Below are positions 22,507 to 33,476 of a DNA stretch of 64,000 nt, in pieces. How positions within the stretch are numbered: position 1 is the stretch's first letter; each line of letters begins with the position of its first letter. This DNA is from Emmonsiellopsis sp. PD_33. Taxonomy: Eukaryota > Ascomycota > Eurotiomycetes > Onygenales > Ajellomycetaceae. Both the position numbers and the translations under genes were made by a program. The notes under the pieces were generated by a model. It made no database searches, had not been told where the DNA came from, and saw only the letters and a list, made by a program, of their open reading frames with translations. The DNA lies in assembly GCA_032988165.1 (NCBI GenBank), contig JANTQF010000059.1, positions 1 to 64,000 of the forward strand, written 5' to 3'.

Positions 22507-24357
22507 CTATGCGCCATTTCGAGGATCAGCAGCGACCTTGTTTAGAAACTGACAGGTTGCTTCTCGATCCTGTGGCACTACCTCATTCATGAATCCCTCT
22601 GAGGTAATGTTGACGAAGTGCGAGTCCTGACCATAGGCCGGCCAGTCTGGTTGTAACTTCCCCGTTTGCCCGGTAACGAATTGTCGAATATAGGATTGAT
22701 ACTGCAAAGCCGTGGTGGCATTATCAACTGGTGTAGTGGTATCATCTGTGTAGAACATGTCTGCGGAGAGTCAGCAAAAGCACTTGGTATGTCACCGAGA
22801 CAAATGATACACTTCGTAGGTTTAAGGCCAGAGACTTACAAATAATATCCTGTCCGTGAGTTGCCGGTGGAATCGACATGATATATCTGTGCGTTTTGGC
22901 TTTATACGCTTTGGCGATATTCTGCACATTGCATTCGAAAACTATCGCTGTGGTCCAGTCCCACGCCATCTCTTCTGGTTTGCCTGCAGGGTATGGAAAC
23001 CGCGCCTCGATAGATGTGATAGTGGCATTACTTGCCCCGGGGAGAATCCTGCGAACTAGCTCTGGAAAAGCCTCGGGCATATTCTGGTCTGAAGATGTGG
23101 TCATGCCCTGATAACGAAGGTCAGTACATGTCTGGCAAATCCTCACCGGATTGTAACTGAATCTTACCTCTTCTGCCATGGTTCCCACTATGAGAGACTT
23201 CACGGATTTGTGATACCGCCCTTCGTCGAAGAGCACTGCAGGTATATCCAGAACGTAGTCTCCATCTGCCACAGGTCCGAAACCGATTCCTGGCCCAAAG
23301 TCACCACCACCGCCACTAGAATAAACCTCAGCAACCAAATGAAAATTCGCTGCCAGTAATTCCGACTCCGGAAGGCATCGAAGGCACTCCACCGATGTAC
23401 AATTCGTAGCTTCAAGGACATCCTCGTACAGTTTCGCTCTGCGGCTTGTGGCATTACGGCGAGGAGGCATCGCTGGCGACGATATAAACGCCTGCGTAGT
23501 TGCAATTAGTTTCGACATTCGTTAAGGCTTGATGTTTTAAGGCGCAAACAAACCTGCTGGAATGGTAAGTCTCCCTTTCCCCCATTTCCAGTCAACATTA
23601 AGTTTATAATTGCCCCACCAGCACTCTCACCCATGACTGTAATCTGGTTCGGGTCGCCGCCAAATCGAGCAATATATTGATGCGTCCACTCAACAGCTGC
23701 CAGAGAATCATGGAGACCAACATTAGGGTCCATATCGGAGTCAGGCAGGGCAGTCCAACCAGGCATCCCGAGTCTATTGTGCAGTTAGCTTCACTCCAGC
23801 CAGGATTAGACTATTGTTTTCTGGGCTATATTTGATGCTTACCTGTAGTTATTTGCAACAAAAATGAACTTCTCACTCGGATTATCTTTCATTCCATCCA
23901 TAAGTCCTAGAGGGCCATAGAAAGAATCCTTGCCTGCAAATGCATAACCCGATCCGGTTATCCAGTGTAGAACAGGCACATTATCGCCAGGCTTCACTCC
24001 TTCAGGGACAATCACATTGAGGAACAAGCAATCTTCGTGACCCCAGGAGGTGCCGTTGATACCCGGAAATGGGACGTAAGACGGCGCTGCCGAGATGCAG
24101 TCTGTGTAGCGGGGAGGGAACCATCCATCCTGAACGCCCTCGGAATGATGAGGAGGAACCACTGGCTTTTTAAACCGAAGAGACCCAAGAGGAGGTTGAG
24201 CAAAACGAATATTCATATACGAAAGGACATTTTGGCCCGAATTCGTAGTGTTGGTGTATGTAGGCTGATGGCGAGCATAGCCAAGGTCCACGATACTGGT
24301 CTTAACCGGGAGCGCAAGTCCGGTTAAAACAGTTAAAAAAGATAGCATGAAGTACAT
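22507..24357 (-). CDS. Secreted type-B carboxylesterase/lipase
   Basis: Alpha/beta-hydrolase of the carboxylesterase type B family, about 526 aa, predicted to be secreted. Exons are 23,843-24,357, 23,554-23,773, 23,168-23,491, 22,840-23,107 and 22,507-22,760; every GT-AG junction keeps frame. The N-terminus is a signal peptide (MYFMLSFLTVLTGLALPVKTS). Family landmarks in order are NIRFAQPPLGSLRFKKP, EDCLFLNVIVPEG, NVGLHDSLAAVEWTHQYIARFGGDP (across the joined region), the nucleophile elbow GESAGG, the acid residue in LIVGTMAEEG and the histidine in PPATHGQDI. The triad Ser-Glu-His is therefore present. The oxyanion-hole region reads LHWITGSGYAFAG rather than the usual HGGGF, which is unusual. 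N-glycosylation sites and Cys pairs suit extracellular use. It is divergent from a Zn2Cys6 regulator at 24,874, a pairing that often signals direct control. Confidence 0.93.
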
Positions 24358-24873
24358 TTTGAGAACTGATGAGAGTCTCTAATCTTGGGGGTGAAACTTT
24401 GGGGCAAAGAGCGATGGCGGAAATATGAAAAATGAAAAGATATCTACCTAACTTATACGTATTTATATACATATTTAAGCAATTCATGTTCACTCCAAAA
24501 AGGAAAACGACAGAATGGTTGAACGCCAGAAGAATAAACGAGGAAGAGAGAAGGATAAGTTGGAGACGGCATCGGTACATCCTGTCGTTTTCCTCTTTGG
24601 GAGATATTGGCACTGACGCTGGCTGTTGATCGGCGAGATAGGAGTGCGCCGGTAGAAATGATTTCCACCCGCAACGACGTCGAGCCTGGACAAGCGAATA
24701 CGGGGATTCTTAGCGCAAGGCTGTGAACCAACAGGGCTGGAACGCTTTGATATCGCGGATAACTCTCGGCAATAAAAGGAGGTATGGGACCTATGCCGTC
24801 TCCAACTTATCCTTCTCTCTCTTCCTCGTTTTCCTCTTCTGGCTTTCCCACTCCGCTGCCCTGAGTAGTTGGC
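24358..24873. promoter_or_regulatory. Divergent promoter with long inverted repeat
   Basis: Shared upstream region of the esterase and the Zn2Cys6 regulator. It carries an inverted repeat of about 50 bp (24,525-24,572 against 24,793-24,843, starting GCCAGAAGA and containing GGATAAGTTGGAGACGGCAT) and an interlocked second one of about 19 bp (24,495-24,513 against 24,581-24,600, around GGAAAACGACAG). No flanking target duplication was seen. Confidence 0.75.
24525..24843. repeat. Imperfect inverted repeat, ~50-bp arms, ~220-bp spacer
   Basis: The left arm GCCAGAAGAATAAACGAGG... and the reverse complement of the right arm GCCAGAAGAGGAAAACGAGG... agree over about 50 bp with a few changes and a small length difference. 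This could be a short inverted-repeat transposon (MITE), a fold-back, or regulatory DNA. Confidence 0.8.
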
Positions 24874-26307
24874 ATGTCTAGCGACGGTCATAATGAGGTC
24901 CCAACGGGCCCCATGGTATTTCGAACAGGCCCAGCGTTAGGCAAACAAGGACGCCGTGGTGGGCCTAATACCCCTGGCGATACCAAAATCTACCACATTC
25001 GAAAGGCTCACACGAAATCTCGGCTGGGTTGCCGTTCTTGCAAAGTAGCCAGAGTCAAGGCATGAAGCATACCAGTCGCTGGCGGAAATGATACAAATAG
25101 CTAATGCGTTCTGAGCAGTGCGACGAAGTCAGACCTTCTTGTCGACGATGCCAACACAAGAATATTTCCTGCCAGTATCTCAAACCTGCCAACTCACTCC
25201 CTCCAAGCAACCAGAGAGCGGCAACCCAAAACACACACGATGAAAATTCGATTGTCAAGTTCCAATCAGTAACTGTTCCTCTCTGGCCAGGAGAGAAAAG
25301 CCCATTCGTCCTCACAGTTTGTGGCCAGGAAAGCCAATTTGGAAATGGTGACGATTTGAGATTGCTCCATCATTTCCAAACGTTTATTAGCCACGAATTA
25401 TTAGGGTCACCGACATTCGATGGAGTTCGCGAGGATATTGTCTTGGACCTGGCCCTAGAGGTTCGTTGTTAATATCCACGGTTTTATGTTCTTTCCATGC
25501 TGATATGTGCAGCATTCGCATTTAATGCATGCCGTCCTTGCTATAAGCGCAACGCAACTTCGACGCCTCGACACCAATAACCGTCGTCTTCAACTTGCCG
25601 AAATGAACCATATTCAACAGGCCCTTTCCTCTTTCCGTACGGCTCTAAATAAGCCACTAAGTCGCGACAATTGTGACGCCATCTTAATGTCATCTATCCT
25701 CCTTAACTTGATGGCCTTTTCATCCATTCCTGAAAGCGACTTAGGTCCTTCGAGATCATGGGTATTCTCTTCGTCGCCTGGACAGCTTAACTGGCTCTAT
25801 ATCCAGCTTGGTCTTCGCCTCTTACTAGAACAGACGAAGCCTTTTCATGTAGGAAGCAGATTAATGCCGATATTTCTCGCAAGCGACGATGAAAAGGGGA
25901 CATTCTCAAACCATAGTCCTGGCGTTCGAGGTCTACCGGAGGACTTTGTGGAAGTAACTGGTTTGGATGAGAGTAGCAGACCGGAGAATAACCCCTATCA
26001 CTCTCCTCTTCGTCTCCTCACGCCGCTCCTTACACTTGAGAGATGCCACAAAAATCTGTTCAAGTTTCTACACTGGTTCGGCTCAGTGGATACTGAGTTT
26101 GTGTCTCTTCTCCAGAACAAAGATCATCCAGCATTACTGCTTTTCAGTTACTGGCTTGGAATGCTGTGCGAGATAGACATATGGTGGTCTCGTGAGCGGG
26201 CCAAGAGGGAGTGCACCGCTATATGCATACTACTTAAACGTAGAGGTAGTAAGGACATCATCCAGCTCTTGGATTACCCAGCACGGGCCTGTGGGTATGT
26301 TTTGTAG
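24874..26307 (+). CDS. Zn2Cys6 fungal transcription factor
   Basis: Binuclear zinc cluster regulator of about 440 aa. Exons are 24,874-25,059, 25,119-25,460 and 25,513-26,307, all in phase 0. The DNA-binding domain lies at about residues 50-80: CRSCKVARVK then, after the first intron, CDEVRPSCRRCQHKNISC, giving the full C-x2-C-x6-C ... C-x2-C-x6-C set. The first intron begins AAG|GCATGA, so it is a GC-AG intron; the only GT upstream would destroy the cluster. The cluster is preceded by about 50 residues of basic leader, unlike most family members that start closer. The rest (HSHLMHAVLAISATQLRR, then helical repeats) matches the short fungal_trans_2-like regulators of the sterol/UPC2-type group. 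The C-terminus ends soon after LLDYPARACGYVL, and a further 3' intron cannot be excluded. It shares a promoter with the esterase. Confidence 0.9.
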
Positions 26308-26913
26308 GTTGGTTAACAGGAGCTAGCGATGATGGGTGGATTACACCACAGGAATTGGTCCCAGAACGTTGATGTTGGGTAGACCCTGCTAATTGAATAA
26401 ACTAGCAAGACTACAGTGCTATATATTGTATATATATTGTATTTATGAAAGGAGTCCATTGCCAGCCGTTTTTTGTTCAAGGTTTATATTCCAGTTATTT
26501 CAAGGTAGAATGCCAACCGCCCACCGCACCTAACCCTAAAGGCTCCGAGGTGAAGATGGAAAAGGAGATCTAGCGTTGAATTGACAAAGTGAAAGAGAAG
26601 ATAAGAAGATCGAGGTCTCAGACAAAGCCCAGGAGCCTAACCCATGGTTGGGGCAGGTCAAATAGGACGAGCATTTACAGGGGATGGATAGACAGGGATA
26701 AGTTGAAGACGTTGATCAAACCTAAACAATATGGTTCAACGAACTCAGCCCTCTATTTTACTAGGTTTTCTCATTTTTGTGATCTCCAGCTATCACATGC
26801 CGAGGAATTATAAATAGCAGTGAAATTCACCCTCTTAAATTGTTAAATTAATCAAACATCTCCTCTTCTCTTTCACCTACCTACGCTATGATCTCTCATA
26901 GGTGTTTTACCAA
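26308..26913. other. Intergenic, convergent 3' ends
   Basis: Between the 3' ends of the Zn2Cys6 factor and the rhodopsin-like gene. AT-rich with a TATATTGTATATATATTG stretch near 26,420; no gene seen. Confidence 0.5.
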
Positions 26914-27972
26914 TTAAGTACCACGCAATTCCCTTGCACCATAAGCTTGCGGGCGAACTCCGAGTCGCCCAAGCACCCGGTCTAGCATGGGTTTTAGAAC
27001 AGGAATTGACGCTGCAGCAATACCAAGACATTCTTCAACGTTTGTCCAGACGGACAAATCGACGGGACTCACTTCAGTCCACATGCCACCATCTGAACTG
27101 CTAACACGAGCGAGTAAGACAACCTTGGCGAGTGCTGCAGCGCTGGCTAGGAGCCCAAGAGACGTCAGCGCTACGAAAGTTATCTTTTCGAAAAGCGGTC
27201 GCGGAACCTGATATATAAACCACAGTGGCAGCAAGGAGCAGATGATATCGCTTGCGACAAAGATGGCTATGTGACGTTAGTTCATTTATCAGGATTGCTC
27301 TGGTCGTTCTCGATCTCTGCGAGGTAGGGCTATATTATACCTGAAAGGGTGAATACCACGGCGTCCCTAACCACAACGCTCCAGCAATGAGCTCCAGTTA
27401 TTTCTGGATTCCACAGAGCATAATATGGCCGACATTGCAGAAACGATACAACGATGTTCAGGGTTTGAGCCAGAGCTTGGACCGCGATCAGAATTCCCAA
27501 GCAGATACGCCATGGGGTTGCGTTTTTTATCCGCAGCATCATCAGGGAAACTGAGATTTTAACGAGTGTGACGGCCCACCCCCACATGAAAATGAAGAAG
27601 AATACAAGGCGTTCAATCGCGTGGATCGCGGCGGGACTGAGGTCGACATGGGGCCGGCCGAAACCATGCTGTACTGCTGCCGCCACAAGCGCCCATTCAA
27701 CAATTGCGCAGAGCTTTGGACATTGGCATCTCCTTAGCTATCTATCTTACGAAAATGAAGACAAAAAGATCACAGAAGGGAGCGTGTCCACTTACAGTCG
27801 CCACAGAGATAATCCAATCGTCCCACCATGGGTAATGCAATACCCTAATCCTCACGTACATGCGAGCCGTGTAGCAGAGTAGGGCAAGGAAAAGAAACAT
27901 CGCCGTCACAGCAAGGAGTGCTGGCCCCTGAGATGTATCGGGTGCAACAGAAGGATCAAGCTTGCTGGTCAT
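26914..27972 (-). CDS. Fungal rhodopsin-like 7TM integral membrane protein
   Basis: Member of the large fungal 'rhodopsin domain' family of seven-helix proteins (PTH11-related without a CFEM domain), function mostly unknown. Exons are 27,796-27,972, 27,341-27,713 and 26,914-27,266, about 300 aa, with in-frame splices. Seven helices are visible: LLAVTAMFLFLALLCYTARM, WWDDWIISVATVLCAIVEW, ERLVFFFIFMWGWAVTLVKI, GILIAVQALAQTLNIVVSF, AVVFTLSAIFVASDIICSLL, ITFVALTSLGLLASAAAL and the terminal EECLGIAAASIPVLKPML. Family hallmarks are RMYVRIRVL...WWDDW, the SLMMLRI end of TM3, QCRPYYALW and WTNVEECLGIAAASIPVLKP. The C-terminal tail is very short for the family. The start at 27,972 is the ATG that places TM1 at a normal distance. 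It could be a surface sensor for the adjacent metabolic genes; this is inference. Confidence 0.9.
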
Positions 27973-28728
27973 GATGCTGATGTGATAAGTAGGTGCAAGA
28001 GTCTGACGCTTGAGTGTCGGATTTGTACACTGGCCGCAGGGGGGGTTCAGGGGGAAAAGGTGCTTGTTGAAGCCCTGGAAAAATAATGTGCAGGGGGCAT
28101 TTAACATTCACTTATTCCCCTAATGTGGCTCGCTGCCGCTCTCGCTTTTTTTCAGGGGTGAAACGCAATGTTGTGCAATGGACCACACCAGCCCAGCTTC
28201 CATTCATACTTTTCCAAGAATGTGGTAATAGTTCCTGGGCAGATAGCTATTATTGAATGGCTTAGGCCCCCTTATATAATGGGCTCTTAACCGAGACTTC
28301 GCATCGAACCACGACTTTGAAAGGGATGCGGGGTGTTGACACCCTTATCCTGCTCGATGGGCCGGCCGCAACCCCACAGTCCCGAATGCGCCCAGAACTC
28401 ATGATATTGGGGGTCTCTGAGATACAGTCAGGAGTAGTAGCGTGCATAACTCCTAGAACTTTACGAGAGCTACAAAGCGGTGGAAAGAGGAAATATATGG
28501 CTACGAAAAGCAACAGCAATATGAAAACTATGTGATTGCTTCAGACGATGGTATCAAGCCACAGCCAAAGACCGGCCCGTCACACTTCTTTTACTCTTGG
28601 AATTGAATTTTTTAATGGTACTCCTCTTGCAAATACTGATACTGGAAAATGATACAAGCCTGCCCGATAGAGAATCCAGAAGCTCAACGTGGTGAGACAA
28701 GCCGAAGTTGTTAGGATACCCCTGACAT
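27973..28728. other. Intergenic, no gene seen
   Basis: Upstream region of the rhodopsin-like gene and downstream flank of the dioxygenase. Frames present are short and lack family content. Confidence 0.5.
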
Positions 28729-29694
28729 TCACAATGCATTCGTCCACGATCCGATCACGAATTGAGAATTGCACCTTGCGCTCGCGTCAGTCTTAGACGC
28801 CTCTAAGAAATATATAGGCAGGATACATACATATTTGTCAGCTCCCAGGTCTCTGCATGCAACTTACCGAAGCAGCCTTCGTCTTCGTGGTCTCCAGCAG
28901 CGCCAGCCACAAACATGGCTGCCATGAAGTGGTCATCAGTGCCATGTGCGTCGCGGTAAAGCGGATGCTTCATCAACCTCGTCATGGCGCGCCGCAATTT
29001 CGGTCCACTATTCTTTGTGACCACGTCCTCTACAGCCTGGCGGAAACCTAATGCCCATGGCTCGGGCGGTGTTTCTTGCGCGAAATTGTCCGAGTACAGT
29101 AGCATTGGTCCCCATTTATTGCGGTATAGATTGTGCACCGCTCCACCGGTCCCGATCAGCAGGTAGGACTCATTTCTCAATGGCCGCAGCGCAGATCCGA
29201 TCTTGAGATGAAAGTGAGGATCGTAACGGGAGTTCATGGAGATTATGGTAGATGGCGGACACTTGTCCGGGAACATGCGAATCAGGATGAGATAGGTGTC
29301 GTGAATCCAGTCAAACTTGGGGTTCTCGGACACATTGAAGCCGGCCTCTCGAAGTAGTGAGATACATCGGTGCGATGTCGGAAGATCCGGGCTAAGCTCA
29401 TAGTTCTTATACTTGTCTGGGTGTACATATGCAACCGGCGACTTTTGCGGCGAAGGGTTTGTGGCCACTTCAAGACGGTCGCCCGTTGCTGCCCAGTGGG
29501 CGCCCTGTGGATTATACTGAGTCAGGAATGATTAAACGAAGCGGGTGGGTAGCCCTTACCATCAAAATAACTCCCTTGATGCCATTTGCCAAAGCTTCAT
29601 CACCGCATTTCTTCCAGTAGTCTGCGGACGTAGACTCTTCGCCGAGCATCATAGTCGATCCATGGCTGAAAAAGTAAACCGGCGTGAGACCCAT
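28729..29694 (-). CDS. LigB-type class III extradiol dioxygenase (DODA-like)
   Basis: Non-haem iron ring-cleaving dioxygenase of the LigB superfamily, similar to 4,5-DOPA extradiol dioxygenases. Exons are 29,560-29,694, 28,831-29,504 and 28,729-28,774, about 284 aa, the usual length. The first splice joins GVILM to GAHWAATGD; the last, using AAT|AT-GTATGT and CGCAAG, yields WELTNMCNSQFVIGSWTNAL, whereas reading through stops early with an unrelated tail. Metal and catalytic positions expected for the family are visible: His in FFSHGSTMML, His in GAHW, His in FDWIHDTYLILIRMFP (normally DHG) and His in GTGGAVHNLY (normally SGSxTHNL). The DWIHD and GTGGAVHN forms differ from the consensus. The C-terminal half has the normal HGTDDHFMAAMFVAGAAGD. 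Possible substrates are catechols such as DOPA; the actual one is unknown. Confidence 0.9.
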
Positions 29695-29947
29695 GCTGCT
29701 TTTCTTGCACGAGCTGCTGCTAAAGTCTCGTAACAAGTGTCGTCCGCGAGAAGTAGTAGTATCTGATATCTATGCAGCCCCTTTATTGAATCAGCGGCTC
29801 GGCAACGCGGCCCCACCTTCCCGATGTCTCCCCCGCAAACCCGAACGCACCCCTGGTTTTCAGCCTCAGGGGTCCCACCCCCGCAACTTCGACTCCCTCA
29901 CATAGCACGACGTCGAGAATCTCCCCACAGCTCCCAGTCCTGCAACA

Positions 29948-32910
29948 ATGTCAGCGGTCTCATCAGACCCGCAACCCAACTCCAGGTTCTTCCAGTGCGG
30001 AACCTGCCAGCAAAAATACAGTCGTCTGGACCATCTGGCAAGGCACGTCAGGTCGCGTGAGTCTCCTTTTTGCGGACAGTCGCCTGTCTCTGCCATGGGC
30101 TGAGTTGATATCGTATTGCAGATACTCGAGAGAAACCTTATATTTGCACTGTTTGTTCAAAATCTTTCTCAAGAACTGATCTACTCAAGCGGCATGCGGC
30201 CGGCCACGAGGACTTGCCAGGTGACTCTAAACGCAAGAAGCGGAAACGTCCTCCCAATGCTCCAGGCCGAGTTACCCAAGCCTGCAATACTTGCGCTACA
30301 TTACACCTGAAATGTGAGGAGCAAAAGCCGTGCAGACGATGCCAGCTGAAGGATATACCTTGCGAAGCGATGGAGTTATCGAATGGTACTATGGGAGAAC
30401 CTGGGGATGAGGCGCAGCTGCCACAATATAGCAATGGCTTTAATGGCAACGACGAAATTACTTCACATGGGTATGATCATCAAGGTGAGAAACCTGGATA
30501 AAGGGCCAAATGCGTTAAAAGCTTATATATCGTAGATATAGAGCAACAAGAACCAACACTTCATGCCCCGGTGCACGACATGCCTCCCGGGCCTCTAGCT
30601 CAAGCTGAACAGGAGCAACCGCTAGATATGTTTGACGGTTTCCGCTCCATATACTACCCTCTGTCTGGGCAAATTGCTGAACATGGCTCCGGTGCTTTGA
30701 CACCTAGAAGTGTCATGGACTTTGGACTTCAAACAAATCTTGAGCTCGATGACGCAGACCTGCGGTTCTTAGACACATACAATGTACATGTCCCATTCAA
30801 TAATCAAACACCTAGTGACCGAGCTTCTTCGGGGAGCGTTGTTGGTATCGGTGCAGATGCCTTTCGAGAATCTGTTTGGAGATTCATCCCTGTTGCGCCG
30901 CAGCCCGCGCCCCGGTTGGACAAAGAATCTTTTGCCTTGTCAAGTAACGATCATGAAAACACGGCACTAGGCATCGATATCGACAGGCGTGCCACTCCCG
31001 TCTCGCTACCACAGGCCTCCCGCGACCGATTGTTGGCGATATTTCTAAGCAACTGCAAGCCAGCGGTTATGACCCGCCTGGCTCTCTCATTTCCCTCCCT
31101 TGACCTTTTGGACAATCTGTTGCATTTTTACCTAACAGCCCCTTTCTCCAATGCCTCAACTTGGCTACACGTCCCTACCCTGTCGCACTCAAACACCCAA
31201 ATGCCAGAGCTCCTGGGTGGCATGATCGCCGCGGGTGCTGTTTTAACACCCGATTCCGCTCTCCAAAAGCTTGGATTTGCTTTTCAGGAAGCTTTACGCA
31301 CCTATCTACCTCATGTCTTTGAAGAAGACAACAGCACGATCAGAGAGCTGCATGTTCTGCAAGCTTTCATGCTCCAAATCGAAATAGGTCTATGGAGTGG
31401 GAACAGTCGCAGAATTGAGATTGCCGAAAGCTTTCAACAGCCCCTACTAACCGTGAGTTGATGCCGATACCCTCTCCCTTTACTGTGCATAAATCTAAGA
31501 ATCTTCAGATGGTTCGCCGCGCTGGAAAGTTTCGCAGTTCGTCGTACGAAGCGATTGTGCCTCAGCCGGAAGACGAAGGCAGTGTCCTTCACTCTAAGTG
31601 GAATGCCTGGATAAAACAGGAATCATATCAAAGGTACTATCGTCGTTTACTTTACGGTGTTTCCTACTCCTCCTGGCTTTGGTCCCTTGAATTCGTATCC
31701 GCCAAGTATTTCGCCAACACCTTCATTCACCGCAATAATATCTGGAAGTCTGTTAATATGAAATTTCCAAATTTTTGCATGGGTCAACCGCATTATTTTC
31801 TGTGGCCAAGGTGTATGAGCGACCGCTAAACTTTTCTTTTTCAGACTCGTGTTTCATTTATTTCAACACGATGCGCAAGTGTCTATTGCACTGTCAAATA
31901 ATCCACTTATATCCTATGCTGAAATGCACCTGCCGCTTCCAAGCCCCCACGATCTTTGGTTAGCCGACACAGCGACGAAATGGAAAGAAATATATTTGAC
32001 AAAGTTGAAAAGCGGGCAATCATTCAATCGACGGCCAACCCTCATTGACTGTATGAAGGACATGACAGTACTCAGTACACTACCTCAAATGGCAGATGTG
32101 GAAGCATCCCACTTCGCATTTCTGTACGGCGCATGGCGGCTGATATGGGAGTATAAGCAATTTAATACCATTGTGGGGAGCAATATGCGCGACGGGGGCT
32201 TGGTAATGAGATCACGATACCAGGATCTATTCGACCTCCTGCACAATTTCCGCATAAGCACAGACGAACCTGAAAGTGCCAATCACGGCATCAGCACCAT
32301 GATTGTAGAGCTAATTCTGATGCATCTCCACGTTTCACTCGAGGACATACAGCTCCTCGCCGGATTGGAGGGCCAGGAAGATGCGATGCGCGTCTACCCG
32401 TCCCTTCAGAACTGGATCAACGCCACAGCATCAAGACAGGCAGTATGGCATGCTGGCCAGGTTATTCGTGCTGCCAAGTCGATTCATTCACACTTCCTTC
32501 GGGACTTCGCCGCCATCGCCGTGTACCACGCGAGCTTGACATTCTGGGCATACGGGGTTATCTTGAATACCTGCGAGAGCTCCTCCAGGGACAACATGAC
32601 AAGTCGCCCTGGTCCAGAAATGCCGGAACTCAGGAACCCTGTGTGGCTGGACGAAGCTGAAAGCACCAGTTCGCAACGTTTCATAGCACTGGACCATGGT
32701 GTGCCGGGTATCCGTGGACTAGAAGGCTCGCAGTCTTCTGCATATTTGGAGAACCCCGGCGCGGTACTTGGTGTTGTCGTGGACATTGTTGAGCGAAACC
32801 ACGAAATGCGTGGAGGCCTCGGCCAACAGTCCACAAAACCACCTCTGGTCGAGAACCTGGTGCGGTTGATGCATGGGTTGCGAAATGCTACGCATCGCGC
32901 ACATATTTAG
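29948..32910 (+). CDS. Bimodular C2H2 + Zn2Cys6 transcription factor
   Basis: Fungal regulator with two kinds of zinc domains and about 859 aa. Exons are 29,948-30,056, 30,122-30,484, 30,536-31,452, 31,509-31,633 and 31,845-32,910. Two C2H2 fingers come first: CGTCQQKYSRLDHLARHVRSH, whose last His is made by the first splice, and CTVCSKSFSRTDLLKRHAAGH. Next is a basic patch (KRKKRKRPPNAPGR) and a Zn2Cys6 cluster, ACNTCATLHLKCEEQKPCRRC followed by QLKDIPC. The central and C-terminal part is a fungal_trans-type helical region (PFSNASTWLHVPTL, LVFHLFQHDAQVSIALSNN, LPLPSPHDLWLADT). This order is typical of a Pezizomycotina regulator family. Intron 4 is 211 bp, long for this window, and could hide an alternative exon. 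Its position between the dioxygenase and glucanase suggests local control, unproven. Confidence 0.92.
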
Positions 32911-33476
32911 AACATGAAATAATTTCAAGGACTGAGCTCTCCTTGGCTCTGTAGTATGGAAGAGTAATATATACCGCCATAAGAGCACTTCGGTTCAGTA
33001 ATTTAGTTAATAAGGACGATGGCATCTAAAAAATAGCAGAGTCTTAAGTAGATATAAATATGTATCATGTCAGGAGCCTCATTTCAAGTTTCCATCTTGA
33101 TCAATCCCCTACAGTAGAACAGTCAGCAGGTTTGAAATATCTACATGGAAAATAGCATACGCCCTTTGTATTCCACATATATAAGTCTAGGGCAGCCTGA
33201 GTTTCGCTATGTTGCCAATATATTCAGGGGATGTATGAATCAGATACGTAGGATGATATGATTGACTCCATTAACGAATAGATTTACGAACGAGGCGGCG
33301 AGAAGCCAAAATCGAATAAAAATAAAAATAGAGAGGCTGGATGAAAAAGTACTAGCAAAAGCGTTAGAAAAGGAGGTACACAAGCTGCTACAATAGAGCC
33401 TTAACGGCCTAGATCCAACACCCAGACGTGCACAGCACGCACACATGTGGCTCTCACAGCATTTCGTCTTCCTGAT
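32911..33476. other. Intergenic, convergent 3' ends
   Basis: Lies between the 3' ends of the bimodular regulator and the glucanase. No gene or repeat recognised. Confidence 0.5.

Noticed and set aside
31634..31844. Extra exon inside the 211-bp intron of the bimodular regulator
   Set aside because: Direct joining of 31,633 to 31,845 already gives the family-like RLVFHLFQHDAQ; no internal stretch with splice sites on both sides improved it.
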